The notes under the pieces were generated by a model. That model saw only the letters and a program-made list of their open reading frames with translations, was not told where the DNA came from and made no database searches. The translations under genes and the position numbers were made by a program. Source: Podocnemis expansa (taxonomy: Eukaryota > Chordata > Testudines > Podocnemididae). Taken from it: a DNA stretch of 64,000 nt. The stretch's first letter is position 1. The number at the start of each line of letters is the position of its first letter. Location: contig ML682028.1 of NCBI GenBank assembly GCA_007922195.1, positions 17,637,053 through 17,701,052 of the forward strand, in the 5' to 3' direction. Below, one piece after another: positions 45,724-64,000 of the stretch.

Positions 45724-48700
45724 CTGTAATTGAAAATTCAGTTGGGATTTCATTATGATAAAAGGACATTTGATAACTTTTCCATTAAATCCACCCAAAG
45801 TTGCCAACACATCAAAATACCCACTCAGCTAAGAAGTCCCAACAAAATCTATTTATTTTGCTGCCTGATTTCTAGTGTCCTGTTACTAAGTTGCTGACTG
45901 GCAAGGTTGCTGTGAGAAGGGGCAGCCTTCTCTTGTCCAGCATTGCCAGCCATCTCAGAGTTTAAAGATGGTCAGTAAAAAAGTAAATTTAAACACTTCA
46001 TAAACCCATAATTAAAATGAAATGTCAATGAAAAGGGGTGGAAATAACTTTTTACATTGTCATTATCCAGAATCACTTCAAGAAAAAACTACACTGGCCA
46101 TGATTATCAGCTTCTTGGTTTGTTATTGCACATTTCCAAAGAACCTGACTGATCATTCACTGCACTAAAACAATTGCCCAGTTCCTCTGTACAGAATGTC
46201 ATGAGCAAGTACAGACTTCTGTGACAAGTGTATTGCATTTTAGTTTTTACTGACATGATGATCTAACATTGATACTTTTAATGTCAGTTAAAAAAAACAA
46301 GGCTGGCAACCTTGCAGCTGTCAGTGCTGCAGAGAGATGCTAGAGTAATCCTGCTGACTCACTGTTACAGGTAGCTCACATAACTGCATCCTGCAATGAT
46401 GAAGAGAATGGCTGTCTGAGAGAAAAGGATCAGGGCTGGGCAGTCATGTGTGAGAGGAATGCTAGGAGCTGCCAAACATATAGAGAAGGCTTGGGCTGGA
46501 GCCTGTTATATGGTTCTTACTTTCCTTGTAAATAAAGCCAGATGCTCGGGGGGGGGGGGGGGGGGAAGAGTTTTGTTTCTATAGGATTTTGACACTGTTT
46601 TGCAGAAGGAAGGAACCTTATGTGATCACTGCTATATGAACATGATTTTCCCAAGCACATCTGATTAAGATGCCTGGGTGCCTAAGTTATTTATTTACCT
46701 GATTAGAGTTCATGAAAAAGGACCTGGGGGTCATGGTGGATGGGAAGCTAGATGTGAGTCAGCAGTGTGCTCTTGCTGCCAAAAAGGCCAATGGCATACC
46801 GGGCTGCATCAAAAGAAGTACTACCAGCAGATCAGGGGATGTGTTCATTCCCCTCTATTCTGCACTGGTGAGGCCACATCTAGAATACTGTGTTCAGTTT
46901 TGGGCTCCCCACTACAAAAAGGACAGGGACATGCTAGAGAGAGTCCAGCGGAGGGCAACCAAAATGATTAAAGGGCTGGAGCACAACCCCTATGAGGAAA
47001 GGCTGAAAGCATTAGGCTTATTTAGTCTGCAGAAGAGAAGATTGAGGGGGGATTTGATAGCAACTTTCAACTACTTGAAGGGATGCTCCAAGGAAGATGG
47101 AGCTCGACTGTTCTCGGTAGTAACGGAGGACAGAACGAGCAGCAGTGGTCTCAAGTTGCAGTTAGGGAGGTCAAGGCTGAATATTAGAAAAAACTTTAAT
47201 AGGCGAGTGGTGAAGCATTAGAATGAACTACCTAGGGAGGTGGTGGAGTCTCCATCTTTGGAGGTGTTTAAGGCCCGGCTGGACAAAACCCTGACTGGGA
47301 TGGCTTAGTGGGAGTGGTCCTGCCTCTGGCAGGGGGTTGGACTAGATGACCTATGAGGTCCCTTCCAACCCTATGTTTCTATGATTCTATAAGAACCTTG
47401 CAGACACCAGCATGGCTGAAAGTTTTGGCATGTCCTGAATCTTCACAGGGTTACACAGAAGCTACTGGTATCATGAAAGATTTCAAGTTCTCAGCAGTTT
47501 ATGGTAGGGAAAACTTTTCATCTTGAAAAGAGAGACAAGATGGTGTTTAAGAATTACAGTCATCCTTACGTGTTGCCCACTTACCATACTTCCTCTGCCA
47601 AATGATAATTAAGCCAGTAAGGCCGAGGAAGATCATCATACCACCAATTACAGTCTTCCATTCATTTGATCTCCTGTTCATGCCGGCAAAAGTCTCGTTG
47701 AATTTGATGTGATACACTGAAAAGGAGAAAGCATCACTTTTTTCTTCCTGCATTATTTGTGAACTATACTAAAGACTGCTTCCCTGAGTTTCACCAACTA
47801 GCAAACGGCTCCCAAGACTGCACAGAAACTACAGTACACTTTTTTGAGTTTATTAGGTTTGGGAATTGTGGTGAAAGTAAGTGATTAAAACAAGTTGATA
47901 GATAGTGGAACTCAGCTGTGCCATATCCATTTTAATATCCCTTTTTAACCAATTCATAAAACTGCATGAACCACTGCCCTTGACACACATGCTGGGCAGT
48001 AGGGAACATACAGAGATTACACTAAGTTGCAAGGCTAGTTCTAAACTGCATGGCTGTTACAACAGCTTTTCAGTTCCATACCATCTTCCACCCAAAGATC
48101 CATGGCACTTTACAAACATTAAGACTCATCACACCCTTCAGTTAAGACATTATTTTTAGGCCCACTTTGCAAGTGAAAAAACCAAAACAGCAGTATCACC
48201 TTGCCCATGGTCACACAGCATGTCCCACAGAAGCAGGAACAAAACCTAAATCTTTTGATTTTCTGTGTGGTTCTTTTGTTTTAATAGGAATGGCTTTATG
48301 GTGACATAATAGACCTGTAAGATGATGTCCTAAATAGACCAAATTACATTATCCACAGCAGTAGGGATGCATTTTTATATTTTCAATGCTCTGAAAACCT
48401 ACGTGCAATCTTCTCATCAATGGATAGAGCACTCCATGATGCCTTTTCCTTCTCTTTCAGGGCTTTCTGGTCAGCAGAGAGATTCTTTACATATTCCTTT
48501 TCAGGCAGGGGAACATCACGACAATCAATGTAACCTGAAGTAACGAAGTCTTCCACTTTTGCAACACCTGCTCATGAGATTTGAGAGAGAGAAAAGGTAC
48601 ATACATGTAGAAGCCAAAAATACCAGGAGATCATACCTCAACTTTTAAGATTAAAAAAATACCAAGTAAGAAGTTTCAATGGGGAAAAAAATGCTTGTCA

Positions 48701-50199
48701 GATTTTTCTAAAATTCCTGTTATTACAAAAATAAAGTTACTAGAGCTTAAAGATTAAAATAGTAATTCTTTATGCACTTTGTGTTTTGTGTTTGTCTATC
48801 ACAGCAATAAAGAGGAGACATTTTTAATACTGATCAGCAAAAATTTTCAGACTACAAAAATTGGCAGTCTCAGAAGAACTAGTAATACCTGAAGTTACTT
48901 TCAACTACTGTTTCCTCCAAACTTTATTTATTTTGAGTTGACAACCTTCCTTTAAAAGTATTTAGAAAGCCCTCAAGTTATATTTTCCTATGCAATTTTG
49001 TCCAATTATCTTATCTGGCTTCTAGCTATCCAACGGGACTACAGTAGTTCTATGATGCCATCTACTGGCAACAGTACAGATTATCAGCTAAACATTCTTG
49101 CTACTGGACTGAGCCCTAGTCTACATTAGGGCCAGTTTTCAGTGGCAGTCGACTGGCAGTTATGAAAGGAAAGTAAAATTCCTTGCATAACTGCTGGTGA
49201 CATTTTTAGCTGCTGGTACACATTCGAGAAAGCCAACCGCAAATCCCTTGCGGTCGGCTTTCCCTAACACCTCTTGGCCCGCGGCACTTCCAGGAGTGCA
49301 GCAGCGAGCTCAGACTCGCTGCTAACCGCTCCCAGAATGCCAAGCTGACAGCAGTGATTTTGTCACCATCAGTACAGACATAACCTAATAAACCCTTGTC
49401 TATATTAGCAAATCAGATCAGTTAATTGTCAATCAGGTTGTGACAAATCCACTTCTGAGAAGCACTGCTAACTTGACTTAAGAACTGCAATGCAGCTGTC
49501 TTGCTATAATGTTTTAAGTGTAAGTAAGCCCTAAGTATCTCACCACTCCTTGGTTTGGTTTTCACTGCTTGATATTTTTGCACAGTATCCCATGTTCTTC
49601 AAACACATGCATGTTTGAAATGCCCAGCCTGTGCTGGGTTAAGAAATAACATACTTTAGTACCAAGTTATCAGGAAAAAAATCCCCAAATGACAGTGTGT
49701 TGCCAACAAACCACATTCAAGGCTCATAAAAACTGCTGTTATAGCAGAGAAAGGTCTGAGCTCAGAAGAGATATAGACTTCAGCACACTTGTATCCCAAT
49801 TCTTTTAGAGAAATTTCATATTGCTCAATTCATACAAGCATTGATAGAGTACAAGCTGTACTTTTAATGGTCACTGTTACAAAAATTCTTTAAATGCAAC
49901 ATTGCTATCCTCGAGTAGTGTTTCCATATGCTTTGTTTAAAAGCAAATTCTTCTGTTAAGAGAAGAGAACTTACCACTCTTTGCTATCTGTACCAGTGAT
50001 TAGCTTGGATTTTACAAACATTTGTTTTTACAAGACTTAAAGCTGCTCTTACTCAGCAATATAAAAAGAGGCAGATAAAATGTTAAGTTACTTTTTATTT
50101 CATATCTGAAATTAAACAAAAGCTACCATGTCCTCTCATGCAGATGGAGGTGGAAATGGCTCGCTTGCCGATCAGGTTGAATGCCCTGGAAGCCAACAT
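45587..50199 (-). CDS. COX4I1: Cytochrome c oxidase subunit 4 isoform 1, complete, 4 coding exons
   Basis: Nuclear-encoded inner-membrane subunit of respiratory complex IV, the regulatory subunit that binds ATP/ADP in the family. Exons 50127-50199, 48403-48567, 47585-47716 and 45587-45723 (minus strand) join to 507 bases, 168 residues, against 169 in human. Seen: a basic, acid-free mitochondrial presequence ([16 protein letters not shown] near residues 1-16); the matrix segment with [12 protein letters not shown] near 57-68; [10 protein letters not shown] at 96-105 leading into one membrane helix at about 100-118; the closing [10 protein letters not shown]. All splice sites are GT-AG with matching phases. 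The presequence and the SALSIDEK form fit isoform 1, as does the head-to-head EMC8 neighbour. A minus-strand AATAAA follows the stop closely, as expected for this short mRNA. Confidence 0.97.
46545..46565 (+). repeat. Poly-G run (about 19 G)
   Basis: An uninterrupted G tract beside a diverged copy in the COX4I1 intron. It is likely length-variable and prone to sequencing error. Confidence 0.85.
46700..47395 (+). mobile_element. CR1 LINE 3' end with intact RT-terminal frame
   Basis: From 46712 to 47221, 169 codons run without a stop and read like the C-terminal part of a CR1 reverse transcriptase: [72 protein letters not shown], and SRLNIRKNF. The element is truncated at the 5' end and finishes with aggtcccttccaacc and tatgtttctatgattct. 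It lies in the last intron of COX4I1, antisense to it. Retained coding potential makes it one of the younger CR1 copies here. No endonuclease or catalytic RT motif is present, so it is not active. Confidence 0.92.
47585..47716 (-). other. COX4I1: COX4I1 exon 4 (132 bp), membrane helix
   Basis: Encodes [20 protein letters not shown] and the hydrophobic run [17 protein letters not shown], ending WQRKY plus one base of Val124. The acceptor is ctccttttcag and the donor gtaagt. Confidence 0.96.
48080..48255 (-). repeat. MIR-type SINE, antisense
   Basis: tccatggcactttacaaac, cccactttgcaagtgaaaa, cttgcccatggtcacacag and gaacaaaacctaaatc follow the reverse MIR order. Confidence 0.7.
48403..48567 (-). 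other. COX4I1: COX4I1 exon 3 (165 bp)
   Basis: Encodes residues 26-79, from VAKVEDF to LSIDEKIA, plus one base of Leu80. The acceptor is catgagcag and the donor gtaggt. It lacks an internal ATG-led frame, which is why it does not show up as an ORF. Confidence 0.95.
48568..50126 (-). other. COX4I1: COX4I1 intron between exons 2 and 3
   Basis: 1.56 kb holding the MITE-like element 49118-49390; otherwise AT-rich unique-looking sequence. Confidence 0.7.
49118..49390. mobile_element. MITE-like element with TAGTCTACA termini and internal hairpin
   Basis: Left ccctagtctacattaggg and right gtacagacataacc are inverted. The core contains a 15-bp stem (49228-49242 with 49248-49262, GAAAGCC-ACCGCAA type, one mismatch) around a 5-base loop. 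A short cggcactt region follows. It lies in COX4I1 intron 2. Confidence 0.55.
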
Positions 50200-50200
50200 T
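50127..50200 (-). other. COX4I1: COX4I1 exon 2, start codon and presequence
   Basis: The acceptor tttctccttctag is followed by AATG, so the ATG (50199-50197) sits one base into the exon. It encodes [20 protein letters not shown] then MRGH and one base of Gly25. The donor is gtagct. The 5' UTR must come from an exon in the CpG island. Confidence 0.95.
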
Positions 50201-50564
50201 CTAGAAGGAGAAACAAGGCAAAATCAGTTTAAAAGGATTTCAAATTCCCAAACACAATTGGAAGAATCCTCTCCTCTACTAGAATATAGAAATGTTCTTG
50301 AAGACTGATAGGCATTTTTCTAGGCTTCTTCTCCCAAGAAATCATATCATTTGTCAAAACTTCATCAACTCTTCCATGACTTCAACAAACCACAGTTCAC
50401 AGCAGAAGGGATGGTAATAGGAAACAAACTTCAGGCACAATCTTTTAAGAGGAAATTACAAATACTGAGGTTATTTCAACAGTAATAAAACATACCGTAA
50501 CACTTTGTGCAAGGAATTGTTACAACGTACGCTAGCACCAGAGAAACAGCTTTAATTAAAAGTT

Positions 50565-50945
50565 AAACAAGGAGTTTGATGGCATGTCTGAAGACTAACT
50601 TATTGATCGTATGAGCTTTCGGGGAGAAAAATCCCACTTTGTCAGATGTTCAAAGATGGAGAACTTACAGGTCGGAAGCAAAATAAATGTAAAGGAGCAC
50701 AAGTCATAGGATCAAGTCAGACTGTTACAGCAAATCAAAGCAGTTGTCTAGATCAGTGGTTCTCATCCACTGTCCGGACACGTTCCTGTGTCACCACACA
50801 CTGGTTTGTCATGGTGATGGCTGGATTTGAACGGAGGTGAGTTGGTGTGTCCTGCAGGATCACCAGATGCTGCTAAGTGTGTCAAGACCTGCAAAAGGCT
50901 GAGAACCACTGCTTTAGATTCAAACAGTGAAGAACAGCAATAAGC
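50565..50945 (+). repeat. Interspersed gttagtctag-type repeat, single arm, interrupted by an hAT
   Basis: aaacaaggagtttgatggc, gaagactaacttattg, gagctttcggggagaaaaat, ccactttgtcagatg and gactgttacagcaaatcaaa match 164-372. An hAT element splits it at 50754-50911. Confidence 0.8.
50754..50911. mobile_element. Nonautonomous hAT-type element (158 bp) inside another repeat
   Basis: Starts cagtggttctcatcc and ends ggctgagaaccactg, 14 of 15 matching as inverted ends. The flanks are gtctagat (50746-50753) and ctttagat (50912-50919), 6 of 8. The homologous empty site reads gcagttcctaggattcaa in the copy at 164-372. Confidence 0.9.
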
Positions 50946-51647
50946 AGGGAAACGGGGGGGGAAGCAAAGCAAAGTTACCTGCTGTAATAGGATAAACACC
51001 CCACAGTCTCTATTCACCCCTAAGTTGACAGTATCAAACCTGCCCATAAATTCCAATTCTGCAGCTTCTCTTCAAAACTTTGCTTGGTTATCCATTTGCT
51101 TAAGTACAGCTATTAACAGGCTCCTGATTGATGGAAGCATTCCCCATCAGTTTTGCACGCTGGCATACCAAGTTTGCATTTATTTCTTCTTTGGGGCCCC
51201 AAAGCTCATGCAAGGGATAAATCTGTCGGTCTTTACAAGTGCCCCAAGCCTCCTTACTTGTGTTGCTGGACTAGAGTGACCCAGCTGCCTCTGGGCAACC
51301 AGAATTAAAGCGCCCCAGGTGCTCAGGGTGCAGAGGAAGGACGGGGCTCTTTGCATCTGGTGCCCCATTGCATCCCCCCCCTCACCCGACATGGGCTCTT
51401 CCCAGGTGCATCCCCTGACCCCCCCCCCATATCACTGTTGGGCTGCGCCACAGGCCTCGAGCTGTTCCCCCCCGCATCCTCATTGGACTGCGCCACGCGC
51501 CTCGCGCAGCCCGAGCCCGCAGCGCAGCTGAAGAGCAGGAAGCGGGGGGGGGAGGAGGGTGGAGCAGTCCAACAAACACGGGGGGGGGGGCGTCCCCTCC
51601 ACAGCCCTAGCGGACAGCCGCCGGCACCGCTTCAAGGCCTCCCTCAC

Positions 51648-51850
51648 CCGCCGCGGCCAACGACCTCGCCGCCGTCCTCTACGCAGCCCTGCAGCGCCGA
51701 GCCGGAGCGAGGCGGAGGCGGAAGCGGAATAAACGCCTTCCCCGCGCACAGCCCGCCGGGACGCAGGCGGCCTCGCTGGCGCGCATGCGCGCGGCGGTTG
51801 GCGGCAGAACGGGACGGGCCGCCGCGGGGCAGGCTGGGGCGGCGGCGGGC
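51648..51850 (-). other. COX4I1: Probable noncoding first exon of COX4I1
   Basis: A minus-strand donor GCGG before gtgagg lies at 51647-51642, the best candidate in the island. Spliced to the acceptor at 50201 it would give the 5' UTR. The 5' end is a guess within the CpG island. Confidence 0.4.
51781..51790. promoter_or_regulatory. NRF1-type binding palindrome
   Basis: GCGCATGCGC exactly matches the consensus for nuclear respiratory factor 1, which drives many respiratory-chain genes. It sits about 190 bases before the EMC8 start and could serve both directions. Confidence 0.75.
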
Positions 51851-51976
51851 TCCTCCCCTCAGCGCGCTGCTTGACGGCAGCAGCGGCGCGAGAGTGTCGC
51901 GCGCGCGGAGGCGGGAAAGGCCCAACGGCACTCCCCGGGCGGTTGAGGTGAGGCGGGCGCCGCGGCGCGCCCCAGG

Positions 51977-64000
<12,024 letters not shown>

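Noticed and set aside
46712..47221. A host gene of 169 residues
   Set aside because: It reads as the end of a CR1 reverse transcriptase and finishes in the CR1 3' terminus.

Overview
The window is nuclear DNA from an amniote vertebrate, most likely a turtle. The exons are short and widely spaced. The repeats combine CR1 LINEs, tRNA-derived SINEs with a CR1-like tail (the tortoise PolIII/SINE type), many small hAT-type elements, palindromic MITE-like elements and old MIR-type SINEs. That mix is typical of turtles and related sauropsids. I do not name a species.

Three protein-coding genes can be supported. (1) On the minus strand, spread over 2030-40835, is a complete seven-coding-exon gene for a 161-residue dual-specificity phosphatase of the DUSP22/DUSP15 family. 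It has the N-myristoylation start MGTGMSK, general acid Asp57 and the catalytic loop HCLAGVSRS with Cys88. (2) On the minus strand at 45587-50199 is COX4I1, cytochrome c oxidase subunit 4, with four coding exons and 168 residues. (3) On the plus strand from 51977 is EMC8, a subunit of the ER membrane protein complex. Its first two coding exons (51977-52183 and 63685-63761) are in the window and the rest lies beyond the right edge. COX4I1 and EMC8 diverge from one CpG island (about 51400-52330) holding a perfect NRF1-type palindrome.

Layout: 1-2029 is the 3' flank and putative 3' UTR of the phosphatase gene. 2030-40835 is that gene, mostly large introns. About 40836-41390 is its probable 5' UTR, a short 5' intron and a TATA-like element. 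41400-45440 is intergenic. 45440-51650 is COX4I1. 51400-52330 is the shared promoter island. 52184-63684 is EMC8 intron 1, full of nested transposons, and 63762-64000 is the start of EMC8 intron 2.

The most interesting point is the phosphatase gene beside COX4I1. In human, DUSP22 neighbours IRF4, DUSP15 lies near COX4I2, and COX4I1-EMC8 neighbours IRF8. A DUSP22-like gene on the IRF8-facing side of COX4I1 is what one would expect of a third, often lost, member of the same genome-duplication set. The rest of the interest is in mobile DNA: several hAT insertions whose 8-bp target duplications can be read directly, transposons nested two or three deep, and two unrelated elements built from arrays of short palindromes (TTCGAA and TTAAGTCGACTTAA types).
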